DNA of 49,541 bases from Roseibium hamelinense (GCF_007830545.1 NZ_VLLF01000014.1:1-49541); one strand, 5' to 3'; numbered from the stretch's first letter, positions 1-8,731 are shown. The notes: generated by a model from the sequence alone, not told the origin. Translations and numbers: made by a program.

Positions 1-44
1 TGCCGCCAGCGTTCGTTCTGAGCCAGGATCAAACTCTCAGGTTT
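1..44 (-). rRNA. rrs: 16S ribosomal RNA, 5' end only
   Basis: The minus strand contains the universal 27F site (AGAGTTTGATCCTGGCTCAG) followed by AACGAACGCTGGCGGCA, the usual start of an alphaproteobacterial 16S rRNA. Counting back from the 27F site puts the mature 5' end near position 44. The gene runs off the left edge, so only about 44 bases are present. The leader and promoter lie to its right on the same strand. Confidence 0.97.
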
Positions 45-283
45 AACTTAAAAGTCCAATCACAGGCTGCTTTAATCAATCGCTATAAAGCACTCAAACA
101 ATCGCATCTCTGCGACCGTGAATTAACAAGAGCTCAACTAACTCAAGGCCCTAAAACCCCAAGCCAATCGGCTTCCTTGTTTGAAAGATCAGCGTACCTG
201 CGTAACTCTTAAAACATCCCAGGATAAATACCCCAGAACCGCAAGAGCAACGCCGTCCACGCTTCCCTTCCTTCAATACCAAA

Positions 284-296
284 TTGTCAAAGAACA
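284..296 (-). promoter_or_regulatory. boxA-like antitermination site in the rrn leader
   Basis: Read on the minus strand the site is TGTTCTTTGACAA, close to the boxA consensus TGCTCTTTAACAA bound by NusB/NusE in rRNA antitermination. It lies in the leader between the rrn promoter (444-472) and the 16S start, where boxA is expected. The match was made by eye. Confidence 0.6.
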
Positions 297-443
297 GGGA
301 CAAAATCCCTAGGACACAACCCTCAACCTTAAGCGAAAACCAACCACTCGCCGAACCGTTCGATCCGGCCAAAATGACCAATTTTCTGGAATTAAGAGCG
401 CAAAACCCTGTCGCCAGCGACGTTGCCGCCGTCGATGAGCCGG

Positions 444-472
444 GTTATAGGACCACAAACCAAATGCGTCAA
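444..472 (-). promoter_or_regulatory. rrn promoter (sigma-70 type)
   Basis: On the minus strand TTGACG (472-467) and TATAAC (449-444) are separated by exactly 17 bases, a near-consensus housekeeping promoter pointing at the 16S gene. Transcription would start near 437, giving a leader of roughly 390 bases that contains the boxA-like site. The bases just upstream (473-500) are A/T rich, as in an UP element. Confidence 0.75.
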
Positions 473-787
473 CTAACTTTTTTCAAAAAATGAAATTCGA
501 GGCTGCGCAAACAAGTCAGCCTGTGTATAACTTGGCTGAAATTGATATTATTTCAATTATATCAGATACTTATTTCAGACTATTTTTCATCCCTCTCACA
601 TGCCGTTTGGCGTGTACGTGCCGTTAGTGTGCTCAGATACAACTCTAGGAGTTTATCGTTCAGCCAGGGGAGGCAATTAGTCAATATTGTAACGGATTGT
701 AAATCTATTGGGCCTTCCCGATTTGTGGCTCTACAGGTGCGGGACAACACATCACGTTCTGTCCGATACTGAGAAAGGATACGCACA

Positions 788-892
788 ATGACCCCGGTAC
801 TACGCCCCTCCAACGCTCGCGGACGTACCGATTTCGGCTGGCTCAGCAGCAAGCACACCTTCTCCTTCGGGAGCTACTTTTGTCAAAGCTGA
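788..892 (+). pseudogene. pirin family protein, N-terminal remnant
   Basis: An ATG at 788 opens a 34-codon frame that carries the typical pirin N-terminus: an LRPS start, then FGWLSSKHTFSFGSY, like the conserved GWL-x-HTFSFG-Y segment. The similarity stops after about 31 residues and the frame ends at a TGA at 890-892, while intact pirins are around 230-290 residues. No continuation is seen in other frames downstream, so most of the gene has been deleted. Pirins are cupin-fold metal-binding proteins; this fragment cannot be functional. Confidence 0.7.
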
Positions 893-1172
893 TTAGAGGC
901 GCGACATGCGCAGCCCGATAGAAATGCGACAGTCAGACAGCGCCACTTGGCTAAGCGATCAGCCCCCGATCCGACCGGCTGGGCCGGGTTGCACGTAAGG
1001 TGAGGGGGCGGGTGACGGTCACAAATTGTCTTTAATGCGGGCAGCTGCGAATGCACCAATGTCGATTTTGGGAGATTGATAAGGGTCGTATATTGAGCCG
1101 AATTCGCTGTTGGCTTACACCAGCGCGGTGATCTCGTTTGAATGACCCTATTTCCGGAAAGAAACACGAAAA

Positions 1173-1589
1173 ATGATAGCTTACGTCATAGTTGGTGTAG
1201 ATGATGTCGCGCGCGCAAAGGAATTTTATTCGACGTTTCTGCCAGCGCTTGGTTACGAACTGGAGGAGGGGCCTGAGGGACTAAGTTATACACTGCCGGT
1301 ACAACCGGGTCAGTCTCCCGTGATGCCTGACTTCTACGTCAAACCTCCCTTCGATGGGCGCCCGGCCACAACGGCCAACGGTTCTATGGTTGCATTTGAG
1401 GCGCGCAATCAAAAGCAGGTTCGTGATCTTCACGCCGCCGCGCTTGTGGCGGGCGGTTCCGATGAGGGGCAGCCGGGCTTTCGTGCTTCTTACGGACCTC
1501 AGTTCTATGTTGGCTACCTTCGCGATCCTCAAGGTAACAAGATCGCATTGTTCTCCAGTAATCCGAACGAACCAGGGCGCGACGGATAA
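1173..1589 (+). CDS. VOC (glyoxalase/bleomycin-resistance fold) family protein
   Basis: The 138-residue product has the pattern of a single VOC-superfamily domain: a start MIAYVIVGVDDVARAKEFY (the beta-alpha opening of the fold), a middle MVAFEARN strand, and a C-terminal YVGYLRDPQGNKIALF stretch, which is the typical end of the metal-site strand. Such proteins bind a divalent metal and act as lyases, dioxygenases or resistance proteins; the substrate cannot be told. Length is normal for the family. The gene stands alone between the pirin remnant and the small minus-strand genes, and does not look linked to the secretion locus. Confidence 0.85.
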   Translation: MIAYVIVGVDDVARAKEFYSTFLPALGYELEEGPEGLSYTLPVQPGQSPVMPDFYVKPPFDGRPATTANGSMVAFEARNQKQVRDLHAAALVAGGSDEGQPGFRASYGPQFYVGYLRDPQGNKIALFSSNPNEPGRDG

Positions 1590-1646
1590 CGCCGCTTCCA
1601 GTGGAGGCAAAAGCCTTCACCACATCGCGAAAGATCGGTACCACCG

Positions 1647-1790
1647 TTATTCCGCCGCATCCATTCGTTCGAGCGCTTTCTTCCTCCGAGCGTTCACTTT
1701 CGGATCATTCATGAAATCCGTCCTTCGCCCAGGCTTGCGGCCGCGCTTCTGATAGCCGTTGCTCACGCTGCCGTCCGGGATGCCGAACAT
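1647..1790 (-). CDS. possible small basic protein or gene tail, 47 residues
   Basis: A minus-strand frame starting at ATG 1790 encodes a very basic 47-residue peptide containing YQKRGRKPGRR and ending in ARRKKALERMDAAE. The composition is protein-like, but the frame stays open upstream of the ATG without a clear ribosome binding site, so it may be the tail of a decayed gene. I do not recognise a family. It lies downstream of, and convergent with, the VOC gene. Confidence 0.3.
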   Translation of the reverse strand: MFGIPDGSVSNGYQKRGRKPGRRTDFMNDPKVNARRKKALERMDAAE

Positions 1791-1969
1791 GTGGTCTTTT
1801 AAGCACAAACTGTTTCTTAAATCGGTCTGAATACCCGCCGATATTAGATCCGAGATAGAAACTTGTCGGAATGGGTGCGCTTCTGCGGAGAAAAAGGTTT
1901 GGCGGTGTCTTTAAATGTTTACTGCCACGCAGCCTCCAGAACCGAACCCGTGGGCAGACAGAAATGCAC

Positions 1970-2362
1970 TTATTCGATTATGCTCTGACAGTAAGCCCGT
2001 GCATCCTGAACAGAACCAGACGTCGTTTGGACCTCAATCCGTAAAATTTTGCCATCTGCCTTGGTAAGTATCGCGAGGTCGCAGGATTTTTCCGGCGCTT
2101 CTAGACCCTTCACAAAATCAGTCTTGCGATTGTTGGAAGACCAGTAATAGACGAGTTCTTTTGGATCGTTTTGGGTTACCGTGATTGGGTCGGTTCCCGG
2201 CGGAACCGGTTCGAAGCCGATGACTTGAGCAGGCGGTCCGTATTTTAAAAAGAAATCTGATGAGGGCTGACCCACATACACGCTTTCGAGTCGCGGATTT
2301 TGCGAACCGCCCACACATGCAGACACTACAAAGCTGCAAACCAACGCTGGTCCAAATCGCAT
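1970..2362 (-). CDS. small putative lipoprotein
   Basis: The product is 130 residues. The start MRFGPALVCSFVVSACVGG is a short type II signal peptide with a VSAC lipobox, so the mature protein would be anchored through Cys16. An AGGAG ribosome binding site lies about nine bases before this ATG, which is why a longer upstream frame is rejected. After the lipobox the protein has a segment resembling SmpA/BamE-like small lipoproteins (VYVGQPSSDFFLKYGPP, followed by a short beta-rich region), but the match is only by pattern. Function unknown. It is the last gene of the minus-strand run that starts at 7477, after a gap of about 100 bases. Confidence 0.7.
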   Translation of the reverse strand: MRFGPALVCSFVVSACVGGSQNPRLESVYVGQPSSDFFLKYGPPAQVIGFEPVPPGTDPITVTQNDPKELVYYWSSNNRKTDFVKGLEAPEKSCDLAILTKADGKILRIEVQTTSGSVQDARAYCQSIIE

Positions 2363-2464
2363 GTTGCGCCGGCTCCTGTGACGACATATTTCGTCGCACG
2401 ATGACATGGCGCCCACTGAGGGTCCATAGCAATGCAAAAATGCTTCGGGTTGTCCACGAACAGA

Positions 2465-2809
2465 TTAGTTGATCTGCAGTTCGAGGGCTGGGTGCAATCT
2501 TTGCAGATTTTTCAGGGATTTTGATTGCCATGGGATCGTCTTCGACCCCAGTACCTCAATACCGATATCCGGCTGCTTGCGGACTTCAATAGTAAATTTC
2601 GCAAGGAGGTTGATGCCAGAACTGTTCAAGAACTCCAGCCCTGTTAGGTCCAGGCAAATGGTTTCAGGCTTTGAGGCTAAAACATCATTCATCAACGACA
2701 AAATCGGAGCGTAGGCCTCCGTGCCCGAGAGACGCATGGTGCCCTCGTAGTGGATTTTTGCTCCTTCAACCCAGACCCTGTAGTCGTTGGTGCTAATTTC
2801 CATGTTCAT
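2465..2809 (-). CDS. STAS-like anti-sigma-antagonist family protein
   Basis: The 114-residue protein has the STAS fold pattern: ICLDLTGLEFLNSSGINLL is the strand-loop-helix that carries the phosphorylatable serine in SpoIIAA/RsbV proteins, with NSSG at the expected place. It resembles the small slr1659-type group of STAS-like regulators rather than classic RsbV. In partner switching such a protein is phosphorylated by a HATPase-type kinase and dephosphorylated by a SpoIIE/PP2C phosphatase. Both partners are the adjacent upstream genes (2833-3378 and 3382-5778), separated by very short gaps, so the three form one signalling unit. A GAGGA ribosome binding site precedes the chosen ATG. Confidence 0.75.
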   Translation of the reverse strand: MNMEISTNDYRVWVEGAKIHYEGTMRLSGTEAYAPILSLMNDVLASKPETICLDLTGLEFLNSSGINLLAKFTIEVRKQPDIGIEVLGSKTIPWQSKSLKNLQRLHPALELQIN

Positions 2810-2832
2810 CCCGTCCTCAGGAGTTTTTGCCT

Positions 2833-3378
2833 TTAGGAAAGCGCTAGAGCGGCAATCGTATTCAAGCGTACATGTCCATTTACATGTTCATCTTCAAATT
2901 GCCAGCCCAACTCGGCGCCATAATCGTTCATGAGTGTCAAAAGCCCGAGGCCCGACCCGCCGGACTCAGGGTCAAGCGCGTTGGCCTCAATCCGCTCAAG
3001 CAAGAGTTCTCCCGGATCCTTTTTTAGCATTACGTTCAAATGCTTTTGAAAACTGTCGGTGGTTTCACGCGAAATGACATTCGCAATCCCGGCCTCAAAC
3101 CGCCCGTTCTCCAGAGAGCAGATAACTTCGATGTTGCCGGTTTCGCGGAACTTGACCGCATTTTCAAGAATTTCGTTGAGCAAATAACCGATGCTATGAC
3201 GCGCATCCACGGCATCTACCCCTGCTCCACATGCACGAGAAAAGTACTCTCCCAAAAAATCAGAGGTCGTCCCGCAATGATGCCAGCTTATATCCAGCTT
3301 ATCTGCAACCAGGACTATTCTGTAATTTTTTGCGCTTGCGCTATTCTCAAGGTGGGCACTCCCCAAATGCTCCGCCAT
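2833..3378 (-). CDS. HATPase-like partner-switching regulator (slr1658-like)
   Basis: The 181-residue protein contains an N-box-like helix (GYLLNEILENAVKF; E-x3-N) and a glycine-rich GGSGLGLLTLMNDYGAELGW segment like the G-boxes of GHKL ATPases, the fold of RsbW/SpoIIAB kinases. The group is known from cyanobacteria as slr1658-like. It begins three bases after the SpoIIE phosphatase stop and is followed by the STAS-like gene, so it is the likely kinase or binding partner of the 2465-2809 protein. The ATP lid is shorter than in histidine kinases. Kinase activity is inferred from fold and context. Confidence 0.7.
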   Translation of the reverse strand: MAEHLGSAHLENSASAKNYRIVLVADKLDISWHHCGTTSDFLGEYFSRACGAGVDAVDARHSIGYLLNEILENAVKFRETGNIEVICSLENGRFEAGIANVISRETTDSFQKHLNVMLKKDPGELLLERIEANALDPESGGSGLGLLTLMNDYGAELGWQFEDEHVNGHVRLNTIAALALS

Positions 3379-3381
3379 AAC

Positions 3382-5778
3382 CTACCTATGCTTTAGTACA
3401 ACAAGAGTAATATCATCATACATCTTATGTGACCCTATATGATCTTTAACCTCTTGTATAATTGCTTCCGCAATTTCTTTCGCATTTTTTCCGCGATTGG
3501 ACTGAGCACAGGCTGCCATTCGGTCGAAACCAAATTGTTCACCGGCCGCGTTGTCCGCCTCTGTGATGCCATCAGTATGCAGAACAAGGACGTCACTGGG
3601 GTCAAAAGGGATATCCAAACTCGCCACAAACGGCGAAATATCAAGTTCCAGTCCTACCGGGAATCCCAAGTCCAACGTATCGATACGTTCAATGTCGCCA
3701 TTTGCCCTGATTACCAAGACCTCTTCATGCTGTCCGGAAATTGTGATTTTGTCATCCGCATAATCAACAAAGGCCAGCGTCAGATGCTTGTCGGAGTCTG
3801 TCCTCGCAATGTTTTTGTACATTGTCCTGTTTACGACCGACAGGAAGTTCGCAGGATCATAATCGCCCTTCTCCTGGAGTGCGCGGGCGATGGACTGTAC
3901 CATCAGCATCAAAACTCCGCTCTCCAAGCCGTGACCGGTCACATCCCCAATACCGATCTTTACCCGGCCATCATTTTGTAAAACATCATAATAATCGCCA
4001 CCGACTTCATCGGCCGGCTCCATATACGCCGCAATCTCGATTTGCGGGATATTCTCAAGTTCAGTGGATTTCGGCAGCACCATTTCCTGGATACGCTTTG
4101 CGACATCCAGCTCTGCACCAAGTCTCAGATTTTCAGTTTGAAGACGCTTGTTGAGTGCCACAATTTCTTTGTTCGCGGATTCCAGCTTCGCAGTCCGTTC
4201 CTCGACGAGGTTTTCCAAATTTTCAGTGTAGTGGCTGATCTCTTCAGCCATTCTATTGAAAGCTTGCCCAACAGCTCCAACTTCATCCTTGCTCGGAATG
4301 GAAACTCGGACACTATAATCTTTGTTCTGGAGTGCATTTGCTGCGCCAGCTAGTTGGCTCAAGCCGGCGGTGATGCGGCCCGAAATCGCGTAAACCGCAA
4401 TAAATACAATAACCAAGCTAATTAAAAGCGCGGCCACTTGCCACTGGACAATGTTGCTTGTGGCTGCGGTGATTTCTCGCTGAACCTCATCCAGTGTTTG
4501 ATACATTTCTTGCCGCGACACGAGAAAGCCAAGGGTCAAGCTTTCCGCAACGATCGAAGAACCGTTCCAAAGGTTGGCCGGATCAAGCCGTTTTAAGACG
4601 ACAATGAAGTCTTCAGGCCCATCACCCTGGTCAATTGAAATTGTGTCGATGACAGTGTTGTTATCGGTCGGCAGCAAGAGATTGGAGATCGCCGGGAAGC
4701 GGCTTTGATTTAAGAAACGGTTCATTCCGGTCACCCCCTGACCGGCGGCGTCCACTGAAATGAGCCCCAAAGTTGCGGCCCCGGCCTCACTGATCGCAAT
4801 TACATTTCCAGCTGAGCTTGTTAGAAATCCAAAACCTGTATCCGCAATCTGGACGTTCTCAACGAGGTTGGAAAACTGGTCAAGAGTGACGTCTACAGCC
4901 GTCATACCAGCAACATCAGTCCGGTCTTGTGTCCATAGTGGCTGGAAAAAACTTACGATTAATGCGCCAGTGATCGCGTCAACATATGGTTCTGTAGCAA
5001 CGATATTTCGATCAACTGGCCTTGTGCTCGGATCTGCAAGCCAGCTTTGCCAACCTTCATAGACGCCGGGAAAAAAGAAGTCCCAGAAATTATCTTCATT
5101 GTGGCCGGGGTAGAGCTTGTCAAAGGTTTGGGCCTGCGTCGTGTAGGGCGTTGTTCGCATGATTGGCGTGTCTTTAGGGCCAACATAATACATTTGCAGC
5201 TTGTTCGAGCCCGAGGACATCAAAGCTGGAGCAACAAGATTGAAGGAAGAACTGTTGACGACCTGCTCTTCGGCAGCGGGCAGCATATTGCCTTCGTCAT
5301 CCAGCAAATACCCCCAGACACTCACCACCGAGGGGCCTTCCAAATTCTGCGCCCAACCACCTTGTGCATCGAACGTAATGTCACGATCGCCAAGATCCGG
5401 ATCGCTTTCAATGGCCTCACCGACCCGTGTTTCAGTTTCCGGGTGATCTATAAGGGCCTGCATCGAACTTCCCAACGCTTCGACTTCCGAATAGGTCTGG
5501 TCGAGCAATAGATTGGTGCGCAATGCTGTTGTATCGATATACGTGTTCAGATATTCGCGTGTGGCCTCGGTGAGGCCTTGGCTGACCGTCTCGGTCGCAT
5601 CTCGGGACAAGCGCTGAACGTTCCAAATTGCCACACCGCCGGCAAGCATGATGTCGAAGAGAACGGCAGCCCCAACAACAAGCATGAACTTCGCCCGGAA
5701 ACTATGCCGGGAAAACCGTGTAATTGAGTCAGATCGGTTTTCTTCTGGCTGCGCAGACGCTGGAAGCGTTTCAGTCAT
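3382..5778 (-). CDS. membrane sensor SpoIIE/PP2C-type serine phosphatase with HAMP domain
   Basis: The product is 798 residues. Order of parts: a cytoplasmic N-terminus, a transmembrane helix near residues 30-55, a large extracytoplasmic region of about 370 residues with a Cache-like sensor pattern (DVAGMTAVDVTLDQF and FGFLTSSAGNVIAIS), a second transmembrane helix around 430-455, a HAMP domain, a coiled coil, and a C-terminal SpoIIE domain with metal-site motifs DEVGGDYYD, IGDVTGHG and LVLHTDGITEA. It probably senses an external ligand and dephosphorylates a STAS protein. The start MTETLPASAQ is chosen because its ATG overlaps the stop of the methyltransferase gene as ATGA; a longer frame would run far into that gene. 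The neighbouring STAS and HATPase genes support a partner switch. Confidence 0.9.
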   Translation of the reverse strand: MTETLPASAQPEENRSDSITRFSRHSFRAKFMLVVGAAVLFDIMLAGGVAIWNVQRLSRDATETVSQGLTEATREYLNTYIDTTALRTNLLLDQTYSEVEALGSSMQALIDHPETETRVGEAIESDPDLGDRDITFDAQGGWAQNLEGPSVVSVWGYLLDDEGNMLPAAEEQVVNSSSFNLVAPALMSSGSNKLQMYYVGPKDTPIMRTTPYTTQAQTFDKLYPGHNEDNFWDFFFPGVYEGWQSWLADPSTRPVDRNIVATEPYVDAITGALIVSFFQPLWTQDRTDVAGMTAVDVTLDQFSNLVENVQIADTGFGFLTSSAGNVIAISEAGAATLGLISVDAAGQGVTGMNRFLNQSRFPAISNLLLPTDNNTVIDTISIDQGDGPEDFIVVLKRLDPANLWNGSSIVAESLTLGFLVSRQEMYQTLDEVQREITAATSNIVQWQVAALLISLVIVFIAVYAISGRITAGLSQLAGAANALQNKDYSVRVSIPSKDEVGAVGQAFNRMAEEISHYTENLENLVEERTAKLESANKEIVALNKRLQTENLRLGAELDVAKRIQEMVLPKSTELENIPQIEIAAYMEPADEVGGDYYDVLQNDGRVKIGIGDVTGHGLESGVLMLMVQSIARALQEKGDYDPANFLSVVNRTMYKNIARTDSDKHLTLAFVDYADDKITISGQHEEVLVIRANGDIERIDTLDLGFPVGLELDISPFVASLDIPFDPSDVLVLHTDGITEADNAAGEQFGFDRMAACAQSNRGKNAKEIAEAIIQEVKDHIGSHKMYDDITLVVLKHR

Positions 5779-6950
5779 TTTGGTTTCCGTCCTGATGCTG
5801 CCCAAATGGGCCAGCCCGCGTATCCCTTTGGATGAAGAGCCGCAAAGATATGATCCTGAAAGCCTTGACGAAGTTCGGCAATCTGCTCTGGGGTATCTCC
5901 TCTGCGCACCGCCATCTGCCCAGCATAAACGTTTTCCCAAGACTGAATGATGTCGGCGAAATCCTGCGGGTCACCGTCGAGATTTGTTACCATGAAGCTC
6001 TCCATCAGGATGTCTTCAAAACCCGCATCCATCATGTACCGTCGACTTTTTGGGCCAAGCTCGATGTCCATATTAAAATGGTTCCAAAGCCGCGCCACTT
6101 CGTCGTAGGTCTTCTGGATTGAAGCGCCTCTTGGTTCCCCAAGGCAATGAGAGTTTTTTTCGTTGGTGATATAAACGCGACCGCCGGGCTTGCAGATGCG
6201 ATAAAGCTCTTTAAGGATGAGTTCGGGTTTGTCAAAGACCTGGAGCGAGTGGCGGCAAGTCACGAAATCGAACTGATCGCTTTCGAGCAACATGTCAGAT
6301 GCATCGCCAAAAACGTAGTCTATTCCTTTGATGCCAAATTCACTCGCAACTTGGCGCGCATATGCAAGGCTAGACTTTGAATGATCAAGGGCAACCACTC
6401 GACCGGGATTGTACTCCTTTTGGATCAAGACGGCGAAGTCACCGATGCCGCAGCAGATGTCGGCCACCAGCATGTCTTCGCGCAAACCATGCTTTGCCAA
6501 CAACGCTTTTTCGTGGTGCCAAGTTAGATTGGTCTGCGTGCGCAGAATGGGAATAAAGCCGCCATCTTCCAGAAAGCTCTGCCCGGGGTAAAACTCGCTG
6601 TCATATTCGTTGACTGTGATTTTCGGAGTGTGCTCCTGCAACGTAGAAAACTTGTGTGTTGCCCAGCCCACAACGCTGGACGTGGTCACGTGAATGCTTA
6701 GGTCCGAACGGCCGCTTACGGTATCGATGAGCTTTCGCGCTATCGCCCGAAATGCAACATTGTTCATTCGCACAAGGCGCCGAACGTTAAAGTAAAGGCG
6801 GCCCTTTGCTTTTTGCGCAGCGGCCTCGAGCGCCTGAAGACAAGACGCCAACTCATCCGGCCGCTGCGGCCGCAGCGCTCCTTGAACAAGGAACTCTTGG
6901 TTGTTTTCATTGAACTGCCAGGTGAAGGAACGTAACTGAGTTGCGATCAT
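5775..6950 (-). CDS. STAS-like domain fused to a SAM-dependent methyltransferase
   Basis: The 391-residue protein has two parts. Residues 1 to about 125 look like an slr1659-type STAS-like domain (RLYFNVRRLVRMNNVAFRAIARKL, in place of a LTGLEFLNSSG strand). Residues from about 140 form a class I methyltransferase with motif I VADICCGIGDF, an acidic motif II (VVALDHSKSSLAYAR), FGDASDM and FDFVTCRHSLQVF, and the post-motif RICKPGGRVYI. The substrate is unknown. It lies between two partner-switching genes with four-base overlaps on both sides (ATGA), so it must be co-translated with them. The fusion suggests that methylation activity or its location is controlled by the phosphorylation switch. 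The N-terminal domain lacks the usual phospho-serine context, so it may only bind its partner. Confidence 0.8.
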   Translation of the reverse strand: MIATQLRSFTWQFNENNQEFLVQGALRPQRPDELASCLQALEAAAQKAKGRLYFNVRRLVRMNNVAFRAIARKLIDTVSGRSDLSIHVTTSSVVGWATHKFSTLQEHTPKITVNEYDSEFYPGQSFLEDGGFIPILRTQTNLTWHHEKALLAKHGLREDMLVADICCGIGDFAVLIQKEYNPGRVVALDHSKSSLAYARQVASEFGIKGIDYVFGDASDMLLESDQFDFVTCRHSLQVFDKPELILKELYRICKPGGRVYITNEKNSHCLGEPRGASIQKTYDEVARLWNHFNMDIELGPKSRRYMMDAGFEDILMESFMVTNLDGDPQDFADIIQSWENVYAGQMAVRRGDTPEQIAELRQGFQDHIFAALHPKGYAGWPIWAASGRKPK

Positions 6951-7477
6951 GATTTGGTTGCCGTTTCTTCAAGCTGAAATTCTGCGACGATGCAAACACG
7001 CTGGTTTTGCTTGTCTTCGCGCAACTGGAGTGCTGCCCCGTAGTTTAAAACGAGCTCCAAAAGCCCGAGCGCGGGATCAATGGCGTCGGATTGGAATAGA
7101 ATATTCAGATATGCTTCATTGGCGTTAGGGGCTGCAGTACGCTCGATGGCCGCCGCATAAAAATCTGCAACCGCGTCATTGGCAGGAATGCTCAACTCCA
7201 CCCGATCGAGATTTCCGTTACGGAAGAACTTGCAGACAAGGCTTCCATTTTCGCCGTGAACACGGAATGCGGTTTCAAAAAGCTCATTGACGGCCGACGA
7301 ATACAAATTCGCAAATAGCAATGAGTCGGTCCTATCCGTACTCACCATTTTCGAGACATACGTGGACATTAGGTCGCAGTTTCCCCAATCACTTGAGAAT
7401 TCGGCGACATCCACATCCATCTCAAGCATAAAAGGAAGGCCGTTCGACATAGACGGCGTATCAGCATGCACTTGCAT
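6947..7477 (-). CDS. HATPase-like partner-switching regulator (slr1658-like), second copy
   Basis: From the ATG at 7477 the product is 176 residues. It resembles the 2833-3378 protein in layout: a helix SSAVNELFETAFRV in the N-box position and an ALGLLELVLNYGAALQ stretch in the G-box position, but with fewer glycines, so ATP binding may be lost. An AAAGGG ribosome binding site seven bases before the ATG supports this start; an in-frame GTG ten codons upstream is the alternative. Its end overlaps the methyltransferase start by four bases. It opens the minus-strand operon 7477-2465. Likely role: binding partner of the STAS-like domain of its neighbour. Confidence 0.6.
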   Translation of the reverse strand: MQVHADTPSMSNGLPFMLEMDVDVAEFSSDWGNCDLMSTYVSKMVSTDRTDSLLFANLYSSAVNELFETAFRVHGENGSLVCKFFRNGNLDRVELSIPANDAVADFYAAAIERTAAPNANEAYLNILFQSDAIDPALGLLELVLNYGAALQLREDKQNQRVCIVAEFQLEETATKS

Positions 7478-7768
7478 CAATCGACCCTTTGCCAGGATAT
7501 TAAACACTGGACAAGCAAGCGGGTCCCATCAATTCGGGTAATCACTTTATCAAGCCCCCTAGTGCCAACGCGTTTGCGATTTCTGCTCGAACCAGCAATT
7601 CATCGCTAATTCACATATTTAACAGTAGGGTGTCATGGAATAGCAATCCCATGCAATTTTTTATGCGCGTAGTCAAAAACATTCACATGAAATTCTCAGT
7701 TCCCCTACGTTTCCAAAGAGGCTATCCCAGCCAAAACTAACAAAGGCTTAGAAGTCGCAGAAAAAAGC
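7478..7768. promoter_or_regulatory. divergent intergenic region between two partner-switching operons
   Basis: About 290 A/T-rich bases separate the minus-strand operon starting at 7477 from the plus-strand phosphatase gene at 7769, so both promoters should be here. A CATGG-N10-CCATG type inverted repeat is near 7637-7653. No convincing -35/-10 pair stands out. A TGCCAA-N5-TTGC string near 7563-7577 resembles a sigma-54 site but lacks the key GG. Confidence 0.4.
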
Positions 7769-8707
7769 ATGGCAGACGAGAGAAAAGGCGAAACCCCCGA
7801 GCCGGTGGAAGCTGAAGGAACAGCCCTCGCGCAACGGCAGGAATTGGAGGCCGAGCTCGCCCACTTGCGCGCGGAGTTTGCAGATCTGCAGTTGCTTTAT
7901 GAAGCAACGATAGAGCATGGCGAAGCTGTTGAGGACCAATTGGCAGAGAGTAATATTCTGCTCAAGCAAGTTCAAACGCGGTTGGAGGCCGAGCTCCGGG
8001 ACGCCAGCCGGTACGTCATGTCGATCCTGCCGGACACCAGGCAGGCCGATCCCACGGCCGAATGGCTTCTCGTGCCATCGACCGAACTTGGCGGGGATTC
8101 GTTAGGCTATCACGACATCGATGAGGATCATTTCGCCTTTTATCTTATAGATGTATGTGGACACGGCGTTGGCGCTGCCCTGTTGTCGGTATCGATCATT
8201 AATGTTTTGCGCGCAAATGCCTTGCCACATACTAATTTTACCGACCCGTCGGATGTCTTGTTTCACCTTAACAACGCGTTCCCGATGGAACGTCAGAACA
8301 ACATGTTTTTCACAATCTGGTATGGCGTCTACCAGCGATCGACCCGTCGGCTATCCTACGCCTCCGGCGGGCATCCAGCAGCAATACGGATCCGGCGAAG
8401 CATCGACGGCACTAACACGTACGACCTTCTCGGCACATCGGAAGGCATGGTGATCGGTGGAATTCAAAACATGGAATTCGAGCAGAGCAGCACGATTTTA
8501 GAATCGGGTGATAGGCTGCTGGTTTTGAGCGATGGGACATTCGAGATCGATATCCCGGCTGGAGGGGTCCTATCGATAGAGCAGCTTGCCGAGCATGCGA
8601 AAAACACAAATGGCAACACCGCAAGTGTAATTTATGAGTGGCTGAAAAACCTTTCGGGGGTATCGACGCTGCCGGATGATTATACAATGGTGGAACTCAC
8701 GTTCTAA
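7769..8707 (+). CDS. cytoplasmic SpoIIE/PP2C-type serine phosphatase with N-terminal coiled coil
   Basis: The 312-residue protein starts with a charged region and a long coiled coil (about residues 18-90, AQRQELEAELAHLRAEFADL) that leads into a SpoIIE domain. Metal-site motifs are STELGGDSLGY, LIDVCGHGVGAAL, YASGGHPAAI and LVLSDGTFE. The linker SRYVMSILPDT is the usual entry to this domain (as in RsbU). There is no transmembrane helix or receiver domain, so the signal probably enters through the coiled coil or a partner protein. The next two genes, on the opposite strand, encode an RsbW-type kinase and a STAS protein, completing a second partner-switching set. It dephosphorylates, most likely, the STAS protein at 9223-9591. 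Confidence 0.88.
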   Translation: MADERKGETPEPVEAEGTALAQRQELEAELAHLRAEFADLQLLYEATIEHGEAVEDQLAESNILLKQVQTRLEAELRDASRYVMSILPDTRQADPTAEWLLVPSTELGGDSLGYHDIDEDHFAFYLIDVCGHGVGAALLSVSIINVLRANALPHTNFTDPSDVLFHLNNAFPMERQNNMFFTIWYGVYQRSTRRLSYASGGHPAAIRIRRSIDGTNTYDLLGTSEGMVIGGIQNMEFEQSSTILESGDRLLVLSDGTFEIDIPAGGVLSIEQLAEHAKNTNGNTASVIYEWLKNLSGVSTLPDDYTMVELTF

Positions 8708-8731
8708 AAACTCAAAACCATCGCTGTGGAC

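Larger units (their letters stand above)
45..787. other. rrn leader and upstream region without protein genes
   Basis: This stretch holds the 16S leader (about 45-437), the boxA-like site and the promoter listed separately. From about 473 to 787 no convincing open reading frame, RNA gene or strong repeat is seen. The right end may be the old promoter region of the pirin gene whose remnant starts at 788. Confidence 0.6.

Noticed and set aside
883..1167. Minus-strand frame of 94 codons upstream of the VOC gene
   Set aside because: Composition and Cys/Arg content look random, with no ribosome binding site and no recognisable motif.
7563..7577. TGCCAA-N5-TTGC string that resembles a sigma-54 promoter before the soluble SpoIIE gene
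   Set aside because: The nearly invariant GG of the -24 element is GC here, and the site is about 190 bases from the gene.
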